The notes: generated by a model from the sequence alone, not told the origin. A stretch of DNA of 64,000 nucleotides from Pedobacter boryungensis (GCF_013204825.1 NZ_JABMKV010000001.1:62001-126000); one strand, 5' to 3'. Shown: positions 48,226 to 57,703, counted from the stretch's first letter. Numbers and translations: made by a program.

Positions 48226-48326
48226 GTATTAACTATTTGTTAAATTATTTAAAGACGTAAACCTAATTTGAAAATGGATTGATAAAAATCCTTATATTTC
48301 TTTGCTATCTAATCAATGAAAATATG

Positions 48327-48357
48327 TCAATCAAACACAGCTTCGCCCTCTCAATCA
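48327..48357 (-). promoter_or_regulatory. Direct repeats around an ops-like core, upstream of asnB
   Basis: In the 167-nt leader between the NusG-like gene and the amidotransferase, the minus strand reads TGATTGA, then GAGGGCGAAGCTGTGTT, then TGATTGA again, 24 nt apart. The core bears a loose likeness to the ops element bound by RfaH (GGCGGTAGCGTG). Its place just after the antiterminator gene makes it a candidate recruitment site. It is equally possible that the likeness is chance. Confidence 0.25.
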
Positions 48358-48392
48358 CATTAAAATTTTGTAACTGTTTGTAGTTGTGGCAA

Positions 48393-48899
48393 TTATGCTA
48401 CTGGTTCAATAAAAGCCATAGAAGTATTAATTTGAATAGAATAACCGATATTCTGTAATCTTAAAACTATACTTTTTTTGCTTTTTAAAGATACTAATTC
48501 TGCGATAATTCCTTTGAATGGGCCAGCTTTAATTAAAACTTTTTCTCCTAAAGAAATATCGTATTCAATTAATTCGAGATCTGTAGCATTAGCCAACAGT
48601 AATTTTAAATCTGATATTTGTTTGTCGGGAATTGAAGCAATTTTGCCAGAAAAATAAATAAAACGACTAACACCATAAGTCATTAACACCTCTGTGTATT
48701 CTTTAGCTGAGATATAAACAAAAAGATAAGATTTTAGTAAAGGCTCCTCAACAATTTTCTTCCGATCACTCCATTGTTTTATTGCCTTTTTTAAAGGTAA
48801 GTAAGAGATGATGTTTTTTTTTGCTAATGCTTCTTGTGTTGTTTTCTCAGCTCTGGAGCGTGTATAAAGAGGGTACCATTTGTAACTATTGTCTATCAT
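48393..48899 (-). CDS. NusG/RfaH/UpxY-like transcription antiterminator
   Basis: A 168-residue specialised NusG paralogue. The NGN domain covers about residues 8-100 (WYPLYTRSRAEKTTQEAL, LKSYLFVYI, GVSRFIYFSGKIASIP). A KOW domain follows (EKVLIKAGPFKGIIAELVSLK). UpxY and RfaH proteins bind RNA polymerase at the head of long polysaccharide operons and keep it from terminating. Its place as third gene of a roughly 32-kb operon fits that role exactly. Confidence 0.9.
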   Translation of the reverse strand: MIDNSYKWYPLYTRSRAEKTTQEALAKKNIISYLPLKKAIKQWSDRKKIVEEPLLKSYLFVYISAKEYTEVLMTYGVSRFIYFSGKIASIPDKQISDLKLLLANATDLELIEYDISLGEKVLIKAGPFKGIIAELVSLKSKKSIVLRLQNIGYSIQINTSMAFIEPVA

Positions 48900-48920
48900 A
48901 TTTGGTAGCCATCATATTCA

Positions 48921-51317
48921 TTATTTCTTCTTCCAAAATTCCCACCATTTTTTCGGATCTTCTTCGTAATATCCAGAACCAGCATACCCAGAATAATCAG
49001 AATAATAATAAGTACTATTTCCACCACCTCTTGCATAGTCAGTAGTATAATAATTAGAGTGGAGCGCATCATCTCCAAAAGCATTTAAAACAATAGCTAG
49101 ATTACTTAATCCATATTCACGAGATAGCCTTTCTGGTATTGCTGCAGCTCTAAATTGAGATTTCCCTGAACGAATTACAAACAGGTTTACATCAGATTGT
49201 CTAATTAATGGAATAGCATCTGAAACTAAACCAACAGGGGCAGTATCTACAAGTACGTAATCATATTGAGGAGCCAATATTTCTAACAATTTCTTCATAG
49301 ATTCCGTATGTAATAACTCAGATGGGTTAGGAGGTACGGGACCCGATGGGATAAAATCTATGCCATGTACTTCATCACGAATTACCACTTCTTCTAATGT
49401 TTTTTGTCCCGTTAGATAAGAACTTAAGCCTATTTTATTGTCACTACCAAATACCTTGTGCAATTTCGATTTTCTTAAATCGGCAGCAATTAGGATTACC
49501 TTTTTATCTATTAACGCTAATGTACCAGCTAAATTAACAGTTACAAACGACTTACCTTCCCCTGAAACCTCAGATGTAACGCAAATGGTTTTACTTTTTT
49601 TGTTACTCGCCAAAAAACTAAGATTTGTACGAACAGAACGAACTGACTCTGCAAAAACAGACTTCGGTTTTGCTATAGAAAGTGCTTGTCGATTATCCTT
49701 ATCAATGTATTCTGGGAATTTTCTAATAACCCCAATAATCGGTGTATTTGTTAAAGCTTCAACAGTTTCTTTATCATAGATGTAAGGATTTAAGAAACGT
49801 ACCAACAGAATTAGACCAAATCCACATGCTAATCCAATCATAGCAGCGAAAGAATATATTTTATTTTTTACTGGCGAGATAGGGACATTTGATGGGAATG
49901 CTTTATTTACAATTGCTGCACCTGCAACTATAGCTGCAGCATTTAATTCAGATTCTAATTTTTTCTCTGATAAATAAGTTAAAACTTTATTATTTACATC
50001 AAAGTTGGATTGAAATTGTACAAAATCTTTTTCTTTACCAGGTATTTGACTTATACTCTGATTCACCAAAGCGATCTGATTATCAAAATAACGCATCATT
50101 TTAAGATTACGATCTTTTAAAGATCTAATGTTATTTTTAATCGCGGATTTAACATCAGAAATCTGCTTGTCAAGCTCTTGAATTGGTTCTGAATTAGGTC
50201 TAAATTGAGTTAGCTTTTGTTCTCTAGTACTAATTAATGTATTTAATTGACCAATTAAGTTAGTTAATAAGCCACTAATGTTTCCTTCTAGATCAAAATT
50301 AATTTTTATTTTATCTCTATTATTATTGATTTGATTTTCTAACTCATTAATTCCAATCAATTCTATATTTACTTCAGATTTTTGAGCTTCGAGCGAACTT
50401 AATTTGCTAGCATTCAATTGGCTGCTAGCACTTAAATCAACCATTTTATTTTTTATTTTGTAGTTGGCCAAGTTCGAACCTGCTGTATCTGCTTTTTTAC
50501 TTAGAAAACCTAACTGACTTTCAATAAATTCAATAGTTTGCTCCGCTGATCTTCGTTTTTCAATAATATCATATGCAACATATTCCTTCATAATGGAATT
50601 TAAAATATCAGCTGCAAAAACAGGATTAGAATCTGTTTGCGTTAGTAACATGATATTGGTAAAGTTACCCATCTCACTAATTCCGATATTACCAGCTCTA
50701 CCAATGAAATCTTCTTTAGAATTAAATTTAAAGCTATAAGACCCTGAAGGAATTTGACTTTTAATTCTGAACATCATATTTCCCATTCTCAGCGTATCTC
50801 CATAATGATATTCCTTTTTGGAACCATTGTTTTCTGAGATTAATGAAAAGGTGGTGGGGTTAACAGCCTCTACTTGATACAAAAATCGACTAAAATCAAC
50901 TGAATCTTGTTTGATAATTTCTATTTCAAACGGTTTTCTTGGATATAATTCAGTCGTTCTGATTGTACCTTTTAAATAATAGGATATTTTATAATCCAGA
51001 TTGGAAATTGCGTTTAAAATAACGTCGTTACTACGAATAACTACACCTTCTGCTTGTATTCTATCTGTATAATTATATGCTTGAGAAGGGTCACCTCCCA
51101 TTGTGTTAAGGGTAGGAGTTCTTTCTTGTAATTTTAAAGAAGCACTAGTCTGATACATTGGCGGGGTGTACAGAATATTTATTCGAGCAATTATTAATGC
51201 AATAATTACGCATCCTGCAATCCAATACCAGCGACTAAAAAAAACTTTGAATATTTTATAGAAGTCTATATCCTGTCTAACGGATTTAGTATGTTGTAAA
51301 GTTTCTGGATTGCTCAT
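48921..51317 (-). CDS. Wzc-like polysaccharide tyrosine autokinase
   Basis: A 798-residue inner-membrane protein controlling chain length and export. The Wzz domain lies between two TM segments, about residues 32-52 and 515-535, with a long coiled-coil stretch (about 260-460). The cytoplasmic BY-kinase domain has Walker A SEVSGEGKSFVTVNLAG, Walker A' IAADLRKSKLH and Walker B YVLVDTAPVG. The C-terminal tail has ten tyrosines (YYTTDY, TYYYSDYSGY, SGYYEED), the expected autophosphorylation cluster. Shares one base with the export-lipoprotein stop. Confidence 0.93.
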   Translation of the reverse strand: MSNPETLQHTKSVRQDIDFYKIFKVFFSRWYWIAGCVIIALIIARINILYTPPMYQTSASLKLQERTPTLNTMGGDPSQAYNYTDRIQAEGVVIRSNDVILNAISNLDYKISYYLKGTIRTTELYPRKPFEIEIIKQDSVDFSRFLYQVEAVNPTTFSLISENNGSKKEYHYGDTLRMGNMMFRIKSQIPSGSYSFKFNSKEDFIGRAGNIGISEMGNFTNIMLLTQTDSNPVFAADILNSIMKEYVAYDIIEKRRSAEQTIEFIESQLGFLSKKADTAGSNLANYKIKNKMVDLSASSQLNASKLSSLEAQKSEVNIELIGINELENQINNNRDKIKINFDLEGNISGLLTNLIGQLNTLISTREQKLTQFRPNSEPIQELDKQISDVKSAIKNNIRSLKDRNLKMMRYFDNQIALVNQSISQIPGKEKDFVQFQSNFDVNNKVLTYLSEKKLESELNAAAIVAGAAIVNKAFPSNVPISPVKNKIYSFAAMIGLACGFGLILLVRFLNPYIYDKETVEALTNTPIIGVIRKFPEYIDKDNRQALSIAKPKSVFAESVRSVRTNLSFLASNKKSKTICVTSEVSGEGKSFVTVNLAGTLALIDKKVILIAADLRKSKLHKVFGSDNKIGLSSYLTGQKTLEEVVIRDEVHGIDFIPSGPVPPNPSELLHTESMKKLLEILAPQYDYVLVDTAPVGLVSDAIPLIRQSDVNLFVIRSGKSQFRAAAIPERLSREYGLSNLAIVLNAFGDDALHSNYYTTDYARGGGNSTYYYSDYSGYAGSGYYEEDPKKWWEFWKKK

Positions 51318-52114
51318 TAACGTGTAAATGTAAATATTAAAACACCTAAGTTAATTACAACCAGTAATGGTTGTATAATGTTATTATAGCTCTGTAATTT
51401 TTCACCAAGCACACTACTTTTTGTAGGTTGGATCACAACTATATCGTTGTTTTGCAAAATCAATTTTTTACTAGCTAAACTATTGATATCATTTAAATTT
51501 ACATAGATAAGTTCTGGATTGCTCCTGTCGCCGCGAATAATTTTTAGTGTTTTAGGGTCAGCAGTTTTTGTGATCCCGCCAGCTTCGCCTAATATATCTA
51601 TCAAAGTTGTGTTATCTCGTTCTAATAAAAAATTACCTTGCTTCATAAATTCTCCCAATAGGGTCACCTTTACATTTACAATCGTTACTTCAATAATTGG
51701 ATCCACCAACTGTTTTTCTTCATAAATTGCCTGTAATTTGGCGGTTGCTTCTTTGCGAGTTAAACCAGCTACAGCAACTTTTCCAATTGCTGGGAGATTC
51801 ACTTTTCCGTCATTGTCAACAGGATAAGAAGTAACATTAGCCGCAGTTCCATTAGAAGAAGCTCCAGCTGCTCCTGTAGAACCAAACTCTTTGTTTTGTA
51901 CATTTCTGACAGCTAAAATATCATTTACCTTAATCTTATAATACAAGTCACCTAAACCCTGATCATTTACTACATACACTTGTTTAATCGTGTCGGTCAC
52001 TATATCAGTAGTAGCATTGAAAAGAGTTTTCTCCTTGCGAGCTGCACAAGCTGAAAAAAGTAAAATTATAGTGAGAATTAAGAATAGATTTCTTAGAAGA
52101 TTGGCTTTCTGCAT
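51317..52114 (-). CDS. Wza-like polysaccharide export lipoprotein
   Basis: A 265-residue outer-membrane export protein. The signal peptide ends in the lipobox LLFSACAA with lipidated Cys near residue 22. The poly-export domain (VVNDQGLGDLYYKIKVNDIL) and SLBB domain (VTLLGEFMKQGNFLLERDNTTL) follow. A last hydrophobic stretch at the C terminus (LLVVINLGVLIFTF) may form the membrane helix. First gene of the minus-strand polysaccharide operon, divergent from the small exported protein. Confidence 0.92.
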   Translation of the reverse strand: MQKANLLRNLFLILTIILLFSACAARKEKTLFNATTDIVTDTIKQVYVVNDQGLGDLYYKIKVNDILAVRNVQNKEFGSTGAAGASSNGTAANVTSYPVDNDGKVNLPAIGKVAVAGLTRKEATAKLQAIYEEKQLVDPIIEVTIVNVKVTLLGEFMKQGNFLLERDNTTLIDILGEAGGITKTADPKTLKIIRGDRSNPELIYVNLNDINSLASKKLILQNNDIVVIQPTKSSVLGEKLQSYNNIIQPLLVVINLGVLIFTFTR

Positions 52115-52332
52115 ATTACGGTATTCCTTGTAGGATGATATTGCTTATAAATAATAAAACTATTAAATACACCTTAAAGATGCTGAAAAAATATGAATTT
52201 AAGAAACAGGTATTTTTAGTATAACTAAAGAAAATTTCTAAAAAATAATTATTGCATTAGTTTACATTTCTTTAAAAGCAATAACATTTCGGCTTAAAAC
52301 TTGTTTATAAAAACACAAAAATTCATCCCTTT

Positions 52333-52713
52333 ATGAGTAAATTTAAAATCATTATATTTTTTACTATTCTGTTTTTTTTAAATAATAATAGTGCCAATGC
52401 AGCCAATGGATGTATATATGCTTCATCGGGAAATTTATACATAACTCCAACGACAAGTTATAATGGCTTGCCTACTTATGTTTATAATGGGTCTTCAGAT
52501 AGAGTTACAAGTCCGAATACAGTTTATTGTGTACAAGCAATTTCAACAAATGGTTGTTATATTAAGCAAAGTTCTACCTATAGTTTAGGGAATTATGTAA
52601 GTTATGGCCCACTTCCATGCCCACTGGATAAATATACTTGGATTTTAATTGGTGCGGTAATAGGCTGTGGCTGCTATTTTCTTTATAGAAGAAATATTTT
52701 AACTTTTAGTTAA
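52333..52713 (+). CDS. Small Cys-rich exported protein, probable exosortase substrate
   Basis: A 126-residue protein of no family I recognise. An N-terminal signal peptide (hydrophobic residues 6-16, then SANA-A at 20-24) suggests cleavage after A23. The mature part is rich in Ser, Thr, Tyr and Asn and has cysteines at 27, 66 and 75. The C terminus has a short motif PCPLD (95-99), a single helix of about 16 residues (103-118) with GCGC, then RR (119-120). That motif-helix-basic layout is how exosortase sorting signals look. It is divergent from the Wza-like gene in an exosortase-bearing polysaccharide locus. Confidence 0.72.
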   Translation: MSKFKIIIFFTILFFLNNNSANAANGCIYASSGNLYITPTTSYNGLPTYVYNGSSDRVTSPNTVYCVQAISTNGCYIKQSSTYSLGNYVSYGPLPCPLDKYTWILIGAVIGCGCYFLYRRNILTFS

Positions 52714-52946
52714 ATTAAAAATTTTAAACTTTAACTAAACGAGTATAATTGGGTAAAAATGGGAATAAATTACTCATAATTCCTCGTCACATATGGTTTT
52801 AATTTATTATTATGTTTGGTAAGGGTATTCTCAAAATACTTACAACTTCAATTTTATAAAAAGAAATGTTGAGTAGGATTTAGAGAAATTAATCCTAGAT
52901 TAAAGCAATTTTTTTGAATTTATTATATTATTTAGAAAATCTGTCA

Positions 52947-53690
52947 TTGAAAGTAAGTTTAATCACGGTAGTATATAATGGAGAAAAATACATAGAAGAC
53001 TGTGTTAAATCTGTTATTTCCCAAAAATATAATGATATTGAATATATAGTAATTGATGGAGAATCTACGGATTCTACTTTAGCTATATTGGAAAAACATA
53101 AGTCTAACATCGACATTTTTGTTTCTGAGAAAGATAAGGGAATGTACGATGCTTTAAATAAAGGTATTATTTTAGCAACAGGAGACATAATAGGAATATT
53201 GAATGCTGATGATATGCTTGCTAATACTGACGTGATTTCGAATATTGTGTCCTGCTTTAAGCAAACTAGCTCAGATGCTGTTTATGGAAATTTGAATTAT
53301 ATAAGTCCAGATTCAAATCAAATTGTAAGAAAATGGAAATCCAAACAGTTTACAAAAAAGGATATTGAATTAGGTTGGATGCCAGCACACCCAACTTTAT
53401 ATATCAAAAAAGAATTATTTAATCGTTTAGGTCATTATTCTCTAAATTTTGGAACAGCTGCAGACTATGAATTAATGCTTAGGTATTTATATCGTTTTCA
53501 AATTAATGCGGTATTTCTTAATCAATTAATCGTAAAAATGAGAACTGGTGGAATGAGCAATGCTTCTTTTAGACACCGATATCATGCATTGATTAATGAC
53601 TATAAAGCAATAAAGGCAAATAAAGTTTCATTTCCTTTAATAACTATACTCTTAAAAAAAATGAGCAAGATTAGGCAATATTTACATTAA
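52947..53690 (+). CDS. Family 2 glycosyltransferase (WcaE-like), TTG start
   Basis: A GT-A enzyme of about 247 residues. KVSLITVVYNGEKYIEDCV, IVIDGESTDST, KGMYDALNKGI and the DxD GILNADDML near residues 86-94 fit WcaE/colanic-acid-type GT2 enzymes. The frame has no ATG near its front. TTG at 52947 gives the usual GT2 N terminus; a second TTG at 52914 would add 11 residues (LLYYLENLS). It lies between the small exported protein and the WecA-like gene, both on the plus strand. Confidence 0.82.
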   Translation: MKVSLITVVYNGEKYIEDCVKSVISQKYNDIEYIVIDGESTDSTLAILEKHKSNIDIFVSEKDKGMYDALNKGIILATGDIIGILNADDMLANTDVISNIVSCFKQTSSDAVYGNLNYISPDSNQIVRKWKSKQFTKKDIELGWMPAHPTLYIKKELFNRLGHYSLNFGTAADYELMLRYLYRFQINAVFLNQLIVKMRTGGMSNASFRHRYHALINDYKAIKANKVSFPLITILLKKMSKIRQYLH

Positions 53691-53739
53691 ATTAATTAAA
53701 TTAACTTTCAGTAAACATATAATAAGTATTTTTGGGTAC

Positions 53740-54882
53740 ATGACAAATCAATTTATTGTGGATTTTTTACAAGGGAATTTAATATACTATATTTCAATTG
53801 TTGGTTTAGCATTTCTATTATCAATTGCTGGTATTCCTTCTATTATATTCACGGCAATAAAATATCGTTTATTCGATAGTTCAGATGGTCATAGAAAATC
53901 TCATCGAATACATATTTCAAGACTAGGCGGAGTTGCTATTTTTTGCAGTTTTACAATAACTATATTACTATTCGCAACCACCGTTAATTATCAACAAGCC
54001 AATTTCTTGATAACTTCCTGTATCATTTTGTTTGGATTAGGACTAAAAGACGATTTATATGGAGTTGGTCCTAGTACTAAATTTTTGCTCCAGCTAGTAG
54101 TTGCTATAATTTTAGTTGTTTTAGGAGGATTTAAGTTAACAAGCTTATATGGTGTTTTTTATGTATGGGAAGTTAATGCAATTTGGGGAAGCTTATTTTC
54201 CATTGTCGTAATCATTTTTGTAAACAATGCTTATAATTTAATAGATGGAGTAGATGGTTTAGCTGGAACTTTAGGTGCAATAGCTACATTAAGCTTTGGA
54301 ATATTTTTCGCCATAGCTAATGCTTTACCTTATGCATTTATTGCTTTTGCCATGTTTGGCGCTGTTGCCGGCTTTTTAAAATTTAATTATTCACCCGCAA
54401 AGATTTTTATGGGTGATACTGGTGCATTAATTATAGGTCTTGTTTGTGTAATTTTAGCTATTAAGTTTATAGAGCTTAATAAAATTGGCTCATTGCCAAA
54501 GCCATATTTTTACTCCGCACCCTCTATTGCAGTTGCAGTTCTTATAGTACCAATCTTCGATTCTTTAAGGATATTTACCATTCGAATCCTACATAAAAGT
54601 TCCCCATTTAAAGGAGATCGCAACCATGTTCATCATCGTTTACAGCGTTTAGGTTTTAAGTCCAATAAAATTGTAATGGTTTTGGGTGGCTTTAATATTG
54701 CAATGATTTTTTTTGCAGTAGAATTACAGCGTGTAGGAAATTTCACTCTAATTACATTATTGATATCAATTTGTATAATTATGAATGCGGCTATAACTTA
54801 TGCTATTGGGAAAAGGAATAATAAGAACTATAAATTAATTGATGTTATTTTTAAAGATACCTTTAAACCTTCTTTGGATTAA
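53740..54882 (+). CDS. WecA/MraY-family polyprenyl-phosphate sugar-1-phosphate transferase
   Basis: A 380-residue membrane protein with about ten to eleven spans. SDGHRKSHRIHISRLGG, LKDDLYGVGPSTKF, NNAYNLIDGVDGLAGTLG and FMGDTGALIIG are the family catalytic and substrate motifs. These enzymes move a HexNAc-1-phosphate from UDP-sugar to undecaprenyl phosphate, starting repeat-unit synthesis. Its place at the end of the polysaccharide locus makes it the likely initiating enzyme. It is distinct from the mraY at the end of the window. Confidence 0.92.
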   Translation: MTNQFIVDFLQGNLIYYISIVGLAFLLSIAGIPSIIFTAIKYRLFDSSDGHRKSHRIHISRLGGVAIFCSFTITILLFATTVNYQQANFLITSCIILFGLGLKDDLYGVGPSTKFLLQLVVAIILVVLGGFKLTSLYGVFYVWEVNAIWGSLFSIVVIIFVNNAYNLIDGVDGLAGTLGAIATLSFGIFFAIANALPYAFIAFAMFGAVAGFLKFNYSPAKIFMGDTGALIIGLVCVILAIKFIELNKIGSLPKPYFYSAPSIAVAVLIVPIFDSLRIFTIRILHKSSPFKGDRNHVHHRLQRLGFKSNKIVMVLGGFNIAMIFFAVELQRVGNFTLITLLISICIIMNAAITYAIGKRNNKNYKLIDVIFKDTFKPSLD

Positions 54883-54934
54883 TGTTGTGATTAAAAAACG
54901 ACAAAAAATAGCAATTCCTTTAAAAGAATATAGG

Positions 54935-54942
54935 TAGTTTTG
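54935..54942 (+). promoter_or_regulatory. TAnnTTTG-like element very close to the gap start
   Basis: TAGTTTTG fits the -7 consensus but ends only 4 bases before the gap ATG, so its transcript would be nearly leaderless, and no TTG lies at -33. It is noted because the gap coding start is well supported. Confidence 0.25.
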
Positions 54943-54946
54943 CTAT

Positions 54947-55942
54947 ATGAAGTTAGCAATAAATGGTTTTGGCCGAATAGGTAGAACTTTTTTACGTACC
55001 GCACTAGAGCGTCAACTCAATGTAGTAGCAATTAACGATCTTTCCTCAGCTGCAATACTGGCTCATCTCTTCAAGTATGATTCTGTTCATGGAGTTTACA
55101 AAGGTGATGTTACTTACAAGGACGATTTATTAATTATTGATGGGAAAAAAATTAAGATTTATGCAACTGGAGATCCAAGCCAGCTTCCGTGGAAAACTTT
55201 AGAAATAGATTTAGTAATTGAATCCACAGGCAAGTTTACGAATAGAGCTAATGCATCATTACATCTTGAGGCTGGCGCAAAACAAGTTGTTATTTCTGCA
55301 CCATCGAGTGATATAAGTATTCCAATGGTAGTCATTGGTGTAAACGATCATGCGATAAATCTTAAATCTGATATCATATCGAACGCGTCATGTACAACTA
55401 ATAATGTTGCGCCAATGGTAAAAATTTTGGATGATAATTGGGGGATAGAGGATGGTTATATTACCACTATCCATTCTATGACTGGTGATCAAAATCTACA
55501 CGACGCTCCACATAATGATTTACGCAGAGCAAGAGCTGCATCATCTTCAATTATTCCAACAAGCACGGGTGCAGCAAAAGCGATTACTCATATTTTTCCT
55601 CACTTAGATGGAAAACTTGGTGGCGCTGGAATTCGAGTGCCGGTTTTAAATGGCTCATTAACTGATTTTACTTGTATCCTTAAAAAGAAAACAACGATCG
55701 AAGATATCAATACTGCATTTAAAAAGGCTGCAGAAGATAAACTGAAATCAATTATTGAATACACGGAAGATCCAATTGTTTCTGTTGATGTTATTAATAA
55801 CACTCACTCTTGTATATTTGATTCGAAACTTACCTCTATTGTTGGTGATTTGGTAAAAGTGGTAGGTTGGTATGATAACGAATCGGGATATTCGAATAGA
55901 CTTGTTGATTTAGTTGAAAAAATAGCACTTATAAATGGTTAA
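54947..55942 (+). CDS. gap: Glyceraldehyde-3-phosphate dehydrogenase, type I
   Basis: NAD-linked oxidation and phosphorylation of glyceraldehyde-3-phosphate in glycolysis. The Rossmann motif is INGFGRIGR at residues 5-13. The catalytic nucleophile is C149 in SNASCTTN and the base H176 in TTIHSMTG. 331 residues is typical. Only pgk and a GNAT gene follow, so gap and pgk form a small glycolytic pair. The GNAT gene overlaps its end by 8 nt. Confidence 0.96.
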   Translation: MKLAINGFGRIGRTFLRTALERQLNVVAINDLSSAAILAHLFKYDSVHGVYKGDVTYKDDLLIIDGKKIKIYATGDPSQLPWKTLEIDLVIESTGKFTNRANASLHLEAGAKQVVISAPSSDISIPMVVIGVNDHAINLKSDIISNASCTTNNVAPMVKILDDNWGIEDGYITTIHSMTGDQNLHDAPHNDLRRARAASSSIIPTSTGAAKAITHIFPHLDGKLGGAGIRVPVLNGSLTDFTCILKKKTTIEDINTAFKKAAEDKLKSIIEYTEDPIVSVDVINNTHSCIFDSKLTSIVGDLVKVVGWYDNESGYSNRLVDLVEKIALING

Positions 55943-56366
55943 ATTTATTCCATTAGAACTTACTTTAGGACTTAGAAGTAAAATTTTAAGAAATGGTTTG
56001 CCGTCAGAAAAATGTGTATTTCCTACAGATGAGGTAGAAGGAGCTTTTCATTTAGCTTTTTATGTAGATGAGGAAATAGCGTGTATTGCATCTTTTTTCC
56101 CTAATAATTATAAGGATAAAAAAGAATTAGGATATCAATTAAGAGGAATGGCAAGCGATACTATGTTTGCTGGAAAGGGATATGGATCCCAATTAATAAA
56201 ATTTGCAGTTGAATACATTAAAAATACAAATGCGCAATATGTATGGTGCAACGCTAGAAGTTCAGCTGTAAATTTCTACAAAAAACTAGGTTTCGATCTT
56301 GTTTCAAATGAATTTGAAATAGCAGGTGTTGGACCGCATTATGAAATGATTTTAAACTTATACTAA
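55935..56366 (+). CDS. GNAT-family N-acetyltransferase
   Basis: A 143-residue GNAT domain. GYQLRGMASDTMFAGKGYGSQLI includes the acetyl-CoA-binding motif A (Q/R-x-x-G-x-G/A type, here AGKGYGS), and YVWCNARSSAVNFYKKLGFDLV completes it. Substrate unknown. It is translationally coupled to gap by overlap and ends 3 nt before pgk, so the three form one operon. Confidence 0.85.
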   Translation: MVKFIPLELTLGLRSKILRNGLPSEKCVFPTDEVEGAFHLAFYVDEEIACIASFFPNNYKDKKELGYQLRGMASDTMFAGKGYGSQLIKFAVEYIKNTNAQYVWCNARSSAVNFYKKLGFDLVSNEFEIAGVGPHYEMILNLY

Positions 56367-56369
56367 GAT

Positions 56370-57560
56370 ATGAATACAATAGACGAATGTAATTTCAAAG
56401 ATAAAAAAGCGCTTGTAAGAGTAGATTTTAATGTGCCTTTGGACAAGGATTTTAATATTACGGATGATAAAAGGATGCGAGCAGCCTTGCCAACAATTAA
56501 TAAAATATTAAAAGAAGGCGGCTCAGTAATTTTAATGTCGCACTTAGGGAGACCAAAAGGTGGGCCGGAAGAAAAATATTCATTGAAACATATTTTAGGT
56601 GATTTATCTAGAATGCTTGATTTAACTGTGAAATTTGCAGAGAACTGTATTGGAGATGATGTAGAGAAAAAAGCTAAAAATCTTTTTCCAGGGGAGGTTT
56701 TGTTGTTAGAGAATTTACGCTTCCATCCTGAAGAAGAAAAAGGCGATATTGAATTTGCAGAAAAGCTATCTAAACTTGGCAATGTATATGTTAATGATGC
56801 ATTTGGGACTGCTCATCGTGCTCATGCCTCAACAACTATCATAGCGCAATTCTTTCCAAACGCTAAATATTTCGGTTATTTAATGGCTGAAGAATTGAAA
56901 AACGCCGAAAAAGTTAATCATGGAGCAGCTAAACCCTTTACGGCAATTATGGGCGGCGCAAAAGTTTCTGATAAAATTTTATTAATTGAAAGCTTATTAG
57001 ACAAAGTTGATAATCTAATTATTGGCGGAGGTATGGCTTATACATTTGCTAAAGCGCAAGGCGGAGAAATTGGCACTTCACTTTTAGAAGAAGACAGGAT
57101 GGCTTTGTGTCTTGAGTTGTTAGCAAAAGCAAAAGCTAAAGGTGTAAATTTAATTTTACCAATTGATACTGTAATTGCTGATAAATTTGATAATAATGCT
57201 TCTAAAAATCAAGTAGATACAGGAAAAATTCCAGCAAATTGGATGGGTTTAGATATTGGTCCAAAAACCATCAAATTATTTAGCGAAACAGTAAAAAATT
57301 CTAAAACTGTACTTTGGAATGGTCCGATGGGAGTTTTTGAAATGGCAAATTTTGAACAGGGCACAAAAGCTATAGCAGAAGCTGTAGTTGATGCAACAAA
57401 AAATGGGGCTTTTTCTTTAATAGGTGGCGGTGATTCGGCTGCTGCAATCGCTAAATTCGGTTTAGAAAATGAAGTGAGCTACGTTTCAACTGGTGGTGGT
57501 GCTTTATTAGAATACATGGAAGGTAAAGAATTGCCTGGCGTAAAGGCTATCCAAAATTAG
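56370..57560 (+). CDS. pgk: Phosphoglycerate kinase
   Basis: Transfers the acyl phosphate of 1,3-bisphosphoglycerate to [13 protein letters not shown] near residues 16-25, SHLGRPKGG, the hinge region [12 protein letters not shown] and the nucleotide-binding [10 protein letters not shown] near residues 351-360 are conserved; 396 residues is normal. It ends the gap-GNAT-pgk operon, which has a clear terminator downstream. Confidence 0.97.
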   Translation: MNTIDECNFKDKKALVRVDFNVPLDKDFNITDDKRMRAALPTINKILKEGGSVILMSHLGRPKGGPEEKYSLKHILGDLSRMLDLTVKFAENCIGDDVEKKAKNLFPGEVLLLENLRFHPEEEKGDIEFAEKLSKLGNVYVNDAFGTAHRAHASTTIIAQFFPNAKYFGYLMAEELKNAEKVNHGAAKPFTAIMGGAKVSDKILLIESLLDKVDNLIIGGGMAYTFAKAQGGEIGTSLLEEDRMALCLELLAKAKAKGVNLILPIDTVIADKFDNNASKNQVDTGKIPANWMGLDIGPKTIKLFSETVKNSKTVLWNGPMGVFEMANFEQGTKAIAEAVVDATKNGAFSLIGGGDSAAAIAKFGLENEVSYVSTGGGALLEYMEGKELPGVKAIQN

Positions 57561-57588
57561 ATAAACTACTCATAATTAATACTTGAAG

Positions 57589-57626
57589 GGCGGTATTCGG
57601 ATAATAATTCGAAATACCGCCTTTTT
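57589..57626 (+). terminator. Terminator after pgk
   Basis: GGCGGTATT (57589-57597) and AATACCGCC (57613-57621) form a 9-bp perfect stem around a 15-nt loop, followed by TTTTT. It divides the glycolytic operon from the division cluster. Confidence 0.88.
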
Positions 57627-57703
57627 GATTCGCACTAATTTTCTTCAAAAAAACATCTAAAAATGAACTAAAGTGGGGATTTTAAATATGTTGAAAACTT
57701 TTT

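Noticed and set aside
48896..49084. 62-residue hydrophobic frame overlapping the end of the Wzc-like gene
   Set aside because: It is an out-of-frame reading of the Tyr-rich tail (Tyr codons shift to Ile/Leu codons), with no independent support.
52714..52913. Small gene between the exported protein and the GT2
   Set aside because: Only very short frames occur, none with conserved features; treated as spacer and probable leader of the GT2-WecA pair.
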